A stretch of 64,000 nt of DNA, from positions 28,294,001 through 28,358,000 of the forward strand of contig NC_046681.1 in assembly GCF_009870125.1 (NCBI RefSeq), given 5' to 3'. A program made the translations under genes and the position numbers. How positions within the stretch are numbered: position 1 is the first letter of the stretch; every line of letters begins with the position of its first letter. The DNA is from Drosophila pseudoobscura. Lineage: Eukaryota; Arthropoda; Insecta; Diptera; Drosophilidae. The notes beneath the pieces were generated by a model. It saw only the letters and a program-made list of their open reading frames with translations. It had not been told where the DNA came from and did no database searches. Shown here one piece after another: positions 11,788 to 22,750 of the stretch.

Positions 11788-12924
11788 TCAAAAATCCCCC
11801 GTGCTCGAAGAGCCAGTTGGGGCTTCCAGTGGAAGTGGGATACTCTCCTCCTCTTGTGGCCCGACAAACTGGGGCTCGTTGACGCAGATGCCCACCAGGT
11901 GGGAGTCGCTGACGAAGCGAACCTGCAGCACGCGTCCACAGTCGCTGGCCCGCGACTCCATGGCCGGTGCCCCAAAGTCCCAGACGCTCATCTTGGCGTC
12001 CCGGCTGCCCACGGCGAGGCGACAGTTGTCCCTGTCGAAGGCCATCGAGGTAATGGCAGCCGTGTGCTGGCGAAAGATACACACCACGAGCTTGGAGTTC
12101 ATGTTCCGCAAGATGATTTGGCCCTCGGCGACACCCGCGACCATGTAGGAGCCGCACGTGGTGAAGGCCAGGGCAGTGATCGACTTGCTGTTGAAGTCGA
12201 TGATGTCCGTGGTATAGCGGTCCCTGGCGGGGTCCCATATGCGGATCTTGCTGGAAGCCGATCCAGAGACCACGTATTTCATTTTCGGATGGAATATGCA
12301 GACCGTCAGCTCTTGCTCCTGGAACACTCTCTTCGTGCAAACGATCTTCTCTCCGTCCGCCCTCCAGATGGACGCGTAGCCAATGTCCTCGACGGTGGCA
12401 TATGAACAGGCGTACGAGATGAAGGCGATGCCTCGAATGAAGCTGGGGGTTTGCCTGCAGAAGGCCAAACAGCTGCCGGACTGTACGTTCCACATGCGCA
12501 TGTCCAAGGCCGTCGAGCACGTCAGGAGTTGCGACCCGTCGGTCGAGAACGATCCGAGGTAGACGGCTCCCTGGTGACCGCTGAGGGTGGTCGTCTCGCC
12601 GTGGGTCCAGTCCGCGTTTGCGCCGCTCACATGGAGCTTCAGCCGAAGGACGTGCACCGAGCAGTCTGCCTTGGCCACGGCCAGCAGGCTGGTCTCCTCC
12701 GAGAGGCTGGCGCAGAGTGCATCCCCCCCCACATAGAGCCCGCTCGCGGCCACGAAGGTCGCCTTGAGCGACTCCTCGCCTGTCGAGCCTGTGGAGCCTG
12801 TCGAGCCTGTTGCCTGTGTTGTCTCGATTGATTTCAAATAAGAAGTTGAGCTCTTTTCTCGGTTGTTCTTCGGTTTACTTACGTTTTCTTCCTTCGGCTG
12901 TTTGAACATCTCGCTTTCCGACAT
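11788..12924 (-). CDS. TAF5-type WD40 protein, paralog 1 (355 aa, two exons)
   Basis: Exon 1 is 12883-12924 and exon 2 is 11788-12813, with a 69-bp phase-0 intron (12814-12882; GTAAGT...ACACAG) that is itself free of stops, so a 378-residue unspliced frame also exists. The product is mostly WD40 repeats, seen as FHPKMKYVVSGSASSKIRIWD, FTTCGSYMVAGVAEG and a last blade ending MSVWDF. The order and the closing MSVWDF blade are closest to the C-terminal propeller of TAF5 and of its testis paralog Cannonball. The N-terminal TAF5 regions (LisH and NTD2) are absent, so it cannot build TFIID in the usual TAF5 way. Minus-strand AATAAA signals lie at 11764-11772. Paralog of 16061-17325. The TAF5 assignment is by eye; a different WD40 family is possible. 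Confidence 0.75.
   Translation of the reverse strand: MSESEMFKQPKEENVSKPKNNREKSSTSYLKSIETTQATGSTGSTGSTGEESLKATFVAASGLYVGGDALCASLSEETSLLAVAKADCSVHVLRLKLHVSGANADWTHGETTTLSGHQGAVYLGSFSTDGSQLLTCSTALDMRMWNVQSGSCLAFCRQTPSFIRGIAFISYACSYATVEDIGYASIWRADGEKIVCTKRVFQEQELTVCIFHPKMKYVVSGSASSKIRIWDPARDRYTTDIIDFNSKSITALAFTTCGSYMVAGVAEGQIILRNMNSKLVVCIFRQHTAAITSMAFDRDNCRLAVGSRDAKMSVWDFGAPAMESRASDCGRVLQVRFVSDSHLVGICVNEPQFVGPQEEESIPLPLEAPTGSSSTGDF
12814..12882 (-). other. Intron of TAF5-type paralog 1 (in frame)
   Basis: GTAAGT donor after PKEEN and ACACAG acceptor, 69 bp (23 codons), no stop. It sits at the same position and phase as the intron of paralog 2. Confidence 0.75.
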
Positions 12925-12975
12925 CTCGTTGCTTTTCCTTGGAGTTGTGCTGAAAAATCTACTAAAATTACTGAA

Positions 12976-13000
12976 TGTGACACGTCACGCTCCTCAATTA
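12976..13000 (-). promoter_or_regulatory. Shared upstream motif of WD40 paralog 1
   Basis: On the minus strand, about 52-76 bp upstream of the ATG, the block ATTGAGGAGCGTGACGTGT closely resembles one at a similar distance from paralog 2 (17366-17390). It may be a conserved promoter element or simply residual duplication. Confidence 0.35.
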
Positions 13001-14173
13001 GACAGCTCCAGGGATGCAAGCCCTCAGCGTTGCTCTGAAGTGGATGTCGATGATTAATATCGAACTTACCCTTATCGAGAGATCCCTGGAATCGAGAGTC
13101 TCCCTCGGTGGTGACATTTTGAATGACTGCAAACCGAAAGCCGCCTCCCTCCCTGGCAAAAGTGGAGACAACAACAGCATCGAGCATAACATCAAACATT
13201 GGACAAATGTCGCGTGTTCAATTGTGCAGACGCCTCCTCGCCTCCTCGGACTCCGCGCTCGTCCGCCTGCCGTCCCCAGGCGCTGATGCTGCTCTCTGCC
13301 CTCCCATCCTCGCACTGACAGTGTTTATTTTATTGATGTCCCTGCTCCGGTGGCCCGAGGCAGCACGAGGCAGCCGCGACGAAGCCATCAACGGGACTAG
13401 CGGGGACCTAGCCTTGTTTTACGACCATCGAAGCGGCCATAATTGTGCATTCACATTCACATTCACCATTCAGAGGACCATTCAGAGGCACAGCCAAAGC
13501 CCCACTGTCGGATGGTCTCCCCCTCTCCTCCTCAGTCCCCATTGGGGGCTGCTTGCAGCTACGTAATTTGCAAGTGATTTATGGGACTTTATGCATCAAG
13601 GCGGCGGAGGGGGCGGAGTGGGTGGAGGGGGCGGAGGAGCAGGGCCTGCCACTCTGTCGAGTACGATTTCCATTTGGCGCTCGCTCTTCCGAACACTTGA
13701 TTAGCGTCGATGATTGAACGGTTATTGGTAAATTGAAAGTTGTGTTCCTTGATCCCGGGCCGATTTCGAGGGAATCGAGGGCATCGAGGGTGTGCCGATT
13801 GCACATTTCGGGACGGGAGCACAGCTGTTTTTAAGAGATTTTCGTGCGGAATAGAATGGTATTTTTCTGTATTTTGGATCCAGTGCGCAAGGGCGCCAGC
13901 GCCAAGCTGGTATTTTACAACACTGCCTGAACAGCTGTAAAGAAAAACCCAAGTCTTTCTGTTTTGCCATCAATTTTGTTTCCAGCTGGAAATGGGGTCC
14001 ATGACTAGCACGCGCTGGCCTCTGGTCAGTGTTTACCTCTGGGCTTGATATCAGTTTGATTTATTAGCCACTGCCAGGCACAGACGAGACCGCCGCCAGC
14101 GCCAAAGAATAATTTGTGTAACCCCAAAAAAGAGAAGGACAGAAACACACCCAAATGACAGCTAAAAAAAATA

Positions 14174-14208
14174 TTATAAATATAAATATATATGTATGTA
14201 TGTATGTA
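14174..14208. repeat. AT-rich (TATG)n microsatellite
   Basis: TATAAATATA followed by four or five TATG units. Confidence 0.8.
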
Positions 14209-16060
14209 TTTCCAGAACCCACATATGCAATCTTGTGCAATTTCCGCACTCCAAAGGAACAACGAAGCCACCGACACGGACACGGACACGGACAACCGAC
14301 CCGTATCCCTCCTCCCGCCAGCTGTCAGCGCGAACAGTTGCAAACAGACATGAAGATTATGGTACGTTGGGGGATTTTTGGGGCAGCAAACTGCCGTTAC
14401 ATTGTATGTAGTTGCACACAACTGCAAATATACTCGTGCACACACGCTATGGAGAGCACTTCGAGATGCTCACGTTTTTCGCTTGTTTGCTGGAAAAACA
14501 AATTTGGTAATTCTGTTTCCAGCAGACACTGGAAATTATTTTCTTTTGGTTATGAAAAGTTTCCCAGCTTCTGGGAGAACTCCTCTAGCTCTAAGAATAA
14601 CTATCCATTTGCCACACACTTAAACCCATTCGAGATGCGAGCATTTGTCACTTTGTGTAAGAAATCAGCCTCGAATAACACAAATTGAATTTGCATTTGC
14701 CGAAAATCAGCTTGGGGGGACTTTTGTTAAGCTTGCTTTTAGGCCTTGACAAATTGAATTTCAATTGTCGCCGCCGAAAGGCTTCCTTGAACCGTATCTC
14801 TAATTAGAATTGTTTTTGCTTCCCATTTCAGGTCATTCCCCGCTCGGGTCATAGCTCGAAACAACTTGATGTCTCAAAAAGTCCTTAAGCCTGTCAACTG
14901 GAGGCGCGATTTCCAGCGATTGCCAGTCCTGTTCTTGTATTTGATTCTGGCGACTGTTGTTGTGGGCGACGCGTCTAGGCTGTTTGGAAAATCGCAAATT
15001 TATGTTAATTTTATCGTAAATGATGAGCACAGAGAGGAAATTAAATGAAATAAAATGTGAAGCTTCTCAGGGAAAATACTCAAAATTATTTTAGGATATT
15101 TCTGTGCTCCCTGGGGCTTCTTTTTATCCACCGAGAAGAGTCCAAGTACATGCTTGGCTTTTAAATAAATCAAACGCAATGCACAGGAGGTTAGCTCTAC
15201 GACCACGTAAAATCTTTTGGCAAATCACAAAAAATCCAAAGAGCTGCCATTCAAATCCACTTAACAAAAGGACCTGCCACTGACCCACAGGACCCACAGA
15301 ACAGAAGGCAGACACAGGGCCAGGGCACAAGGCGGCAGGAACATGGTAATAAGATTTCCACTACATTTCTGTACATTCAACTAGCATTTTTCATGCTATT
15401 TGCAGCTGAGTTTCATCTCATTCGATTCCACATTTCATTTGATAAACGCAGGATTTGATAGATGTTCCCGGCGGGCGAATGTGACGCATCTTCCATTTTC
15501 CTATTTTCTTTTTATACCCTTTTTATGCGCCCGGAAAAGTTTGCTTGTCCGCCTGGTGTCGGTTTGTCTAAATTTCACTATCACTATCTCTCGGTGTCTG
15601 TCTGTTTATTTATTTTTCAATAAAATGCCAGCTCCGGCTCCGGCTCCAGCTCCAACTCGGCTCCCATCTTATTCCTCCGCTGCACTGTACGGGTGAACTC
15701 CTCTCCAGGAATTGAATTGAATTAAATTGAACAAAGTTTGCGAGCTGCAGCGCCCCGATAAGGTGGGGCTCGCTCTCGCCTCTCGCCCAGGGGCCAGGGG
15801 GGCACTGCATATACCCGTAAATGGTTCAATATCCACGACTTTTCCTCCATTTATTACACAAAATATTACGCTATTGGTGATCTTGGAAGTGGCTATAAAT
15901 TGCGGGGAATTAAGCGGATTATTAGACACTTTATTAAGGATCTCAACTGATTTTTAATTAGCAGAATACAAACATTTGAGATTCACTTTCGGTGGTTTCG
16001 GGGCTTCAAGCTATTGGTTACAAATAACATCTTTAGATATATTCAGAAGTCTCTTCGTTT

Positions 16061-17325
16061 CTATTCGTCTTCCTCTGGCTCCAGCTCCGACTCCTCAGCC
16101 TCCATTTCCACAAAGCACTGGAACAAGTCTTCTTCGGACTCCGCGCTCGCCTCGCGCTTATCCACGCAGATTGCCATCAAGTGGGAGTCGCTGACGAACT
16201 TCACCTCGAAGATGGGTCCGCACTCGCTGGCTCGCGTGCCCACTAGCATGTCCTCTGTGGCAGAGGGCCGGCCCGCGACCGTGGTCCGCACGAGGAGCTC
16301 AAAGTCCCACACGCTCATCTGCGTGTCCATGCTCCCCACCGCCAAACGGCCGTTGTTCGGGGAGAAGCCAATCGAGGTGATTGCTCCCGAATGGTGGGTC
16401 AGGCGGCGCAGCAGAACCTGACTCTTCAAGTTCCAGACAATGAGCAGACCGTCGGTGGCACCTGCGACCAAGTAGTAGCCGCAGATCGAGAAGGCCAAGG
16501 CGGTGATGGGGGTTTTGTGGCCCAGAAAGGTGCGCACCGCAGTGGTGCCGATGGACATGTTCCACATGCGGACCATGCCGTCAGTAGAGCCAGTGACCAG
16601 GTAGGTTATCTTCGGGTGAAATGCGCAGGCCGTCAGGGGATGCGAGTAGTAGTTTTTGTCCACGTAACGCAGCTCGTTGCTGGAGCCCGAATCGGCTATC
16701 ATCCAGATGAAGGCATAGCCCAGTTCATCGATGGTGGTGAAGAAGAGGCCATGGGCCTCAAACAAAATTCGGCTGACGTGGCTGTGGGTGTTCGCATAGA
16801 TCCCCGTGCATTTCTGGGAGTTAAGATTCCACTGCCGCAGCACCAGATCCGGCGCCCAGGTCACTAAGTGCTGCCGGTCGTCGGAAAAGGCGCCGTGGGT
16901 GGCCGGCACTTCGTGCCCGACGAGGTTGAACCCGCCGTCAGCGATCCAGTCAGCGTCCGCTCCGTTCGAATTGAGCTTCAGCCCGAACACGTGGATTAGG
17001 TTGTCCGCCTTGCCAACGGCCATCAGGCTGACGGACTCCGAGATTAAAACGCAGAGCACCACTTCTTCGACGTGGTGATCGCTCGCGGCCACAAAGGTCG
17101 ACAATTGCTGTGCCTCCGTGGGAGTCTCGTCCGGCCTGCTGCCTCCGGACACCTCCACACGCTGGGGAGCGTAAGTGGGCTCGCTTCGATGGCTGGCACT
17201 GATGCCGCTTGCGGCCTGCATGGCGGCACAATGGAGTGAATATAGGAATTTGAGGTATTTTCTAGGTTTCATTGCATTCTACTTACTTTTTCTTTGGCCT
17301 CGGGTCTTGGGTGTATGTCGGACAT
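16061..17325 (-). CDS. TAF5-type WD40 protein, paralog 2 (397 aa, two exons)
   Basis: Exon 1 is 17287-17325 (MSDIHPRPEAKEK), the intron is 17216-17286 (71 bp; GTAAGT...ATGCAG) and exon 2 is 16061-17215. The spliced start is preferred over an ATG inside the intron (17272) because it gives the MS-x(n)-Glu/Lys start and the same phase-0 intron as paralog 1. WD40 blades are clear: FHPKITYLVTGSTDGMVRMWN, FSICGYYLVAGATDG, FSPNNGRLAVGSMDTQMSVWDF. The tail is a Glu/Asp-rich stretch (EEDE at the end), absent from paralog 1. Like paralog 1 it resembles only the TAF5/Cannonball propeller and lacks the TAF5 N-terminal domains. Shared phrases with paralog 1 include TFVAASxxxV and FVSDSHL. Confidence 0.78.
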
Positions 17326-17365
17326 CTTCTGCATTAAATAGAATTATTTGTACAATTATCAAGCT

Positions 17366-17390
17366 TAACACGCCACGCGTTCCTCAACTC
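17366..17390 (-). promoter_or_regulatory. Shared upstream motif of WD40 paralog 2
   Basis: The minus strand reads GTTGAGGAACGCGTGGCGTGT about 41-65 bp upstream of the ATG, matching the block upstream of paralog 1 at most positions. Confidence 0.35.
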
Positions 17391-18793
17391 ACACTTGCAA
17401 AAGGCCGCTGCCAGGGTTGACACCCGCTCGCATCTCCCCCAGTGTGTCCACAGGGCCTATTTATCGCCCTGTTTATCGATGTTGGGACTTTTAAGACACA
17501 TATGTAAGTGTGTCTTAAGCACTAAACTAGAATAATTATGAATTTTCCCATTAACTGAACAGATTAGGATTCCCCTTTCCCTGTACCTGCCCCTGCCCCT
17601 GCCACCGTTTAAGAATCTCACACCGAAATGCGGCAAATTTGTGACTTAATAAGCGACTCGGTTGCGGCGAGCCAACAAAACATGCAAGGAGCCCGTCGAG
17701 CACACAGTTTCTTTTCAGCTCGGAAATGTGTTTGCTCTTTTCGGTTGAATCTCTCTTCTGCTTCTGCTTCTCCTTCGTCCTTGTCAGTGCCAATGCCAGG
17801 AGCTTCCTGTTCCTCATTTGGCAAACACACAATTACCTGAGCGTGGTTGGGCCAGGATTTGCATTGCACTTGAATTATTTCCGTTTGCAGTGTTTTCCCT
17901 TCCTGGTGGTGCCTGGTACCTGGTGCCTGGTGCCTGCAGAGACCTGGCGGGGCAGTACCCACCGCACACATATGCATAATTTCATGCTCACTGCCGCTAC
18001 GTGGCGCTCATTTGTGTAGTTTTCCTTAAACGCTGCCATACTTTCGTTTCCGTTCCCACTGTATATCACCGTCTGGGAGAGGATACGTGCACGGCGAGAA
18101 TATGCAGTCCTTGGCTGAGGCGGCGCTTTGTATGCAGATTACCTGCATTTCGGGCTGGGGATTGAGGTCTCTAATGAGACTTGAGGCACAGTCGTGGGCC
18201 CGCCTCCCCCCAAGAAGGGCGCAGAAAAAACCGCATAAAGCATAGGAAGTCGTGCGATATGGGGCTCGGATCCGGATCGGGGTCTTGCCTCGGGCTGCCC
18301 CAAACATACACATCATGCGTATGGCGGATGGCGGATGCTAAGTTTATACGCAATGAAGAGTGAAAAGCAATAAGCTCTGTTAAGTTGTGCATAAAAGGAA
18401 AATGGCCCAGGACTCCCCTGAATAGGGGTCGCAGGGGGCATTGGAGCACAATATGTTTATTGAATTGTCGCCAGCAGATATCCGGCAAGCAGAAGGGAAA
18501 ACGAGAAACTTTTGCAATAGCTATCGTGTTGAAAAAGGGAACTGGAGACAGGACAACTCTTGATTATGGAAACATCAAAGGAAAGTACCCTCTAAAAATG
18601 GGAGGAGAGGTAAGAAAATACAGCAGAATATTTATTTTTTGTTTTTTTTACATTATTTCAGTATTTATATCGAATACAGACTTCAAAAGCACAGTATCGT
18701 ACATCGGCATCCATTTTAATTACTTTGGGTTGTGTGTACACTGGTTATCCAGTGCATCTCTGATAAAAATCAGAAGGAACACGTATTCGTTTT
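17391..18793. other. Intergenic and 5' leader of the CHHC gene
   Basis: No protein gene is recognised. A convincing small intron lies at 18610-18661 (plus strand; GAG/GTAAGA donor, ATTTCAG acceptor, 52 bp), probably in the 5' leader of the gene at 18794. An ATG just before its donor would give a 37-codon upstream ORF across the splice. Confidence 0.4.
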
Positions 18794-19342
18794 ATGAAAA
18801 ATACATTGTCTCTGCGAATCATGGGAGATCTCTACGAAAAAGATATGATCACCTGCCCGTACAACCGGGAGCATGTGATGCTGCGCAAAAAGTATCAGCA
18901 GCACATTTTGAAATGCCGTGAGATCTACAAAGACAAGGTGGAGCTTCTTGAGTGTCCCTTCAACAAGGGGCACCTGGTACCAGAGTTGGAGTTCCACCAA
19001 CATTTAAAATCCTGTGATGATCGCAAAATAATTGTGCAACATCTAAACAGCGAGGAACCGGATGTGCGCCCCGACACAAGACATGAGAAAATTGAAGCCG
19101 ACGAGAACTGGGACGATGATCGGGTGGAGGACTACAATCCGCAGGTGTATTGCGCTCAGGCAAATATCATACGCGAACCGCGCGGCCTGTTCCCGGCCCA
19201 GCGCAAGGCATTCTTCAAGGAGGAGGAACGTCGTCGACGCGGCGATGCTGAACAGCCGGGCACGTCCAATTCCCCGGCTGAAAATCGTCCAACTCCGCAC
19301 CACCACAAGGAGCGTCTGCATTCGAAACGCTCTTCGAAATAA
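18794..19342 (+). CDS. GTSF1/Asterix-family CHHC zinc-finger protein (182 aa)
   Basis: Two U11-48K-type CHHC zinc fingers: C20-x5-H26-x9-H36-x3-C40 and C53-x5-H59-x9-H69-x3-C73, the tandem arrangement typical of the GTSF1 family. In Drosophila the member Asterix partners with Piwi for nuclear piRNA silencing, and the genome holds several other paralogs. After the fingers come an acidic segment with ENWDDD (tryptophans there are used by GTSF1 proteins to bind Piwi-clade Argonautes) and a basic Arg/Lys-rich tail. The start at 18794 gives nine residues before an internal Met (18821) that could also be used. The stop overlaps an AATAAA. Intronless within the CDS. I cannot tell whether it is Asterix itself or a paralog. 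Confidence 0.82.
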   Translation: MKNTLSLRIMGDLYEKDMITCPYNREHVMLRKKYQQHILKCREIYKDKVELLECPFNKGHLVPELEFHQHLKSCDDRKIIVQHLNSEEPDVRPDTRHEKIEADENWDDDRVEDYNPQVYCAQANIIREPRGLFPAQRKAFFKEEERRRRGDAEQPGTSNSPAENRPTPHHHKERLHSKRSSK

Positions 19343-20296
19343 ATGAAGTATTTTTTTGTATACTCAACACCAACACCATGTGCATATTTTATTTAAAAAT
19401 TAAATATACTCGTACATATATTTTACTGTTTAACGTTCGTCGGTGGTTGAAGGCAGTCCATTTTAGATCGGCGGCGGATCGGAGATGGACAGCACCGTCG
19501 CGGGGCTAATATGCATCTTAAAAGGTGGAGCAACCCATCATCAAAGTTCGCTTCTGCCTTCCCAAAGTCCTAATGGGTCCTAGTGGGAGACTTTGCCCAA
19601 GGTATCAAAGGTCGCAAAGCCGTAGACGTCGCTTACGTGTACTTCTTAATCAAATAGATATTGCGATACAGGCTGAGCCTGGTGACTTTAAACCGAAGTA
19701 CCTAGCATAAAAACGAGGGCCCAGCTTTTTTAGTAATTCTTAGCATCCACCATCCCTAATGGGACTGACATTTCTGTTGTCTCATCCATTTTTCCAGTCT
19801 CAAGTGCCGGCATTCCCATTCCGGGACTCTTTCTGATTGCAACCCATAGAAATAACGAGGTGTGCACGTGCACCCATCCGCCGACCATTCCACTCGTCCA
19901 TTCATTCATTCATTCATTCATACAGAGATAGAGATGCACTTTTTACGGCCCTCTCACCCGGGGCTATGCTGTCTCCGTGGCCGTGTCCGTTTATGCAAGT
20001 GTTAAATAAAGTATCTCCAGGCCATTGTAGTTTATGCCTAGCCTAGTCAGAGTCGCTGACATTTATTGCTTGTTTTAGGGCGGACCAGGAAGGGCCCAGA
20101 AACACCATTTGTTACGGGCTGGGACACATAAAACAAGAGCACAAACAGTTTATAGTTGTTAGCCATATAAATGGCGGGGTGGTAATATGTCTGCTTGTCA
20201 GCAAAGGTGGCTGGCATGATACTGGAGCGTAGAATCGCCGGCAGCTGGCAGTGGCATCATAGCGATGCTCTTATCCCATACAGAATCCGGGGGACA
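19343..20296. other. Intergenic
   Basis: No gene seen. An (ATTC)n repeat occupies about 19898-19921. Confidence 0.5.
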
Positions 20297-21997
20297 GTTG
20301 AAAGTTCAAAATAAAGTATCTGCAAAACAGCTGAGCAAAAAGTAGTGCTGGAAAGCGAGTCGAAGGAACCTGTGCTGGAAAACGATTCAAGGGAAGCTAT
20401 GTGGGAAATCAGGCCTCTTTCATTTCATGTGCGACGTTGTAAGTCGTTCTGGGAAAATAAAAATCACATTTTCAATAATCTGAACGTAAGAAATTATCGT
20501 ATTCCCCGTAAAAGTGTTTCTAAGCTCTTTGCCGTCTTGCAGGTAATGGCTCCCCGCAGAAGTGCACGTATTTTGGCGGCCAACCAGGCGTCCCCTGCCG
20601 CCCAGCCCTTGGCCCGACGCGCTGCGTTCCTCCGCGCAGTGGAGGCCATATCCGCTCCCAGGCGCCGCAGGACCACCACCACTGCCAGCCGTCGCCGTAC
20701 AATCCAGATCGCTGCCAACGAGCCGCCCGCTGAGGACCCTCCCGTTGTCAACCGCCGCGAGATTAACCGCGTCCGCGTCAACGCCGTAGTGTATTTGAAT
20801 GGTGTCTGGCACCCCACAACCCGTGAGAACCTCGAGTACTTCGAGATGTTATTCCAACAGCGTGCCGATCTTGAAATGGCGGAGGCTATGACCGCTGGCC
20901 GTGGACCTGCGGCGCCAGAAAATGTAATGGACAATGAATTAGGCGTACGCCGCCTCCGCAGTTAGATGGCGAACATGACGAGCAATCCGACGGAGGGGTG
21001 CACAGTGGAGTTAGTGGACGACTGTATCTACGACTGGAAGGCCGTGATTCTCGGGCCCTCGGACACGCCCTACGAGGGCGGCCACTTTGAACTACGCCTT
21101 CACTTTCCGCACGCGTACCCGTCTCAACCACCGGCTATACTGTTCCGTACAAGAGTGTACCACTGTAATATTAACCACCAAAATATCTGCGTGGATATTC
21201 TGCACTCGGCTTGGTCGCCCGCCCTGACCGTGGAGAAGATACTTTTGTCCATTCGGTCGCTGCTGTCGGACCCCAACCCCGATAGCCCCATGAACTGCGC
21301 CGCTGCCGCGCTGTACAAGACGAACCGCGAGGAGCACGACCGCATGGCACGGGAGTGGACCGCCCGCTACGCCCAGCCAGTGGACTCAACGTCTGAATAA
21401 TCCCAAGCATCTCATCCACGGATACACAGCGTTTTCCAAATTCTTTGAGAACCTTTGTTGGTATCTGTAACTAAACACACATGAACATGGGCTACATGAT
21501 AACATATGCATACAATTATTTTTTGACTAAAATAAAGGCCTAGGCCATGATCACTGAGAATCTAATTGTGTCAATCGCTGCTGGCGGACCCCAATCCCAA
21601 GGCTATTGAGTAGCCGCCCGTTCCGGCCTGCTAGTTCCATTTAGAATATGGATACATATGTACATGGAACGTAGTGGAACACATGAAACCGCAGAGACAT
21701 GTCCAATAGAAACACACACAAACACGTGTATGGCTGTTCGGCACTAATTCCCCACTGAGCGTTCGTCCAGCAGCAACTACCATCATTATTTTCCACTTTT
21801 TGTTGCTATTCAAATGTTGATTTAAAACTTTATTTTTCAAGCAAGATGTGTTTCAGTACAGCCAGCCACGATTTGAATTTGTGCTATGTGCCCGCCCTCC
21901 GTATCGCATCGTTCCCTTTACAGGCGCAAAACTTTTGCAAATAAAGCAGTTTATTGTGCCAGTGGGATTTATAATCCACACAAGAGTTATAAGTGCT
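20297..21997. repeat. Inverted-repeat arm (E2 block, copy C)
   Basis: This 1.7 kb block is the reverse complement of about 520-2345, from the 5' flank of the E2-like gene through its polyA signal (AATAAA 21531-21536) and about 450 bp beyond. Identity is high but broken by small indels, for example about 90 bp present near 970-1070 and missing here. About 18 kb separates the arms. Confidence 0.8.
20399..21400 (+). pseudogene. E2 ubiquitin-conjugating-like, copy C, interrupted by a stop codon
   Basis: Same gene as 1231-2082 in opposite orientation. The predicted intron (20486-20542, 57 bp) and the start ATG (20546) are kept. At 20963-20965 a TAG interrupts the frame just where the UBC domain's first helix begins; copy B reads AGG GAG there and this copy AGT TAG, a GG-to-TT change. 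The next codon is an ATG, so a 144-residue ORF (20966-21400) follows with most of the E2 core, including the catalytic Cys in NICVDIL and HCN in place of HPN. FPPSYP has become FPHAYP and one codon is inserted near 20754. Most likely a pseudogene. A short E2 from the downstream ATG is conceivable, but it would lack most of helix 1. Confidence 0.7.
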
Positions 21998-22750
21998 CCC
22001 ACACACCTTGCCCGATGCCCGACGCCCTATCCCCGCTTCCAATCCCAGAGAAATCACTTAAAAAAGAACGAGAGAAGAAATAAAGAGTTCCGGAGACCTC
22101 TGGTCCTGTCCTCGTCCTCGTCCATGGGCCAAGGCGCAGCATTTCAAATTAAAAGCATTCGCCGCGTTTTATTGCTGTGCCTGCAATTTTTCTCCTTTTA
22201 TTCTGGCCCTGCCGCCCTCCTCTTGTTGGACATACAAATTTTTATGTCCATTTGGCTTTATTTCACACTTTCTTGTTTATTATTGCTGGGGCTCCGACTC
22301 AAAGCACACAGAACGAGAAAAATGTAAGTATTTGACCTTTTTCCCTTGCTTCCGTCGTGCCCCGTGCTCCGAGCATCGTGTCCGTGTCCTCCACCATCCT
22401 CAAATAATGTTGTTGCCATTGATTTATGCAAAGAAAGATTCACTCCAGGCCAGACCCTGTCCCTTATTCGCCTTAAATGCTAACTTAATTGTTCTGCCCG
22501 TGTCCAAAAAAGGGCTTTTCCCTGAAAGTGTCTTAGAAAAAATCTCTGCATTCCCCTGGAGCAGTTAATTTGGCGCAAAATGATTAGCGACTCGAATTTG
22601 GGGAAAAAGCCATTTGCCATGGGCCTCCCAATGTTCACGGAAGTAGAACTTTGAAGAGTCTGCTAAAATTGAGTGCAAATTGGGAGCAAATAGAACCAAA
22701 GGCAATTAGAAACACATTTTTGCGTTTTAAACAAACAAACGAAGCTAAAA
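21998..22750. other. Intergenic
   Basis: No gene seen between the E2 block and the proteasome-like gene. Confidence 0.5.

Larger units (their letters stand above)
12925..16060. other. Intergenic between the two WD40 paralogs
   Basis: No gene seen. It contains an AT-rich TATG repeat at 14174-14208. A motif shared with the upstream region of paralog 2 is annotated separately at 12976-13000. Confidence 0.5.

Noticed and set aside
15400-15696. 98-codon plus-strand ORF ending in APAPAPAP
   Set aside because: No splice or codon-use support; the repeat comes from a GCTCCG tandem.
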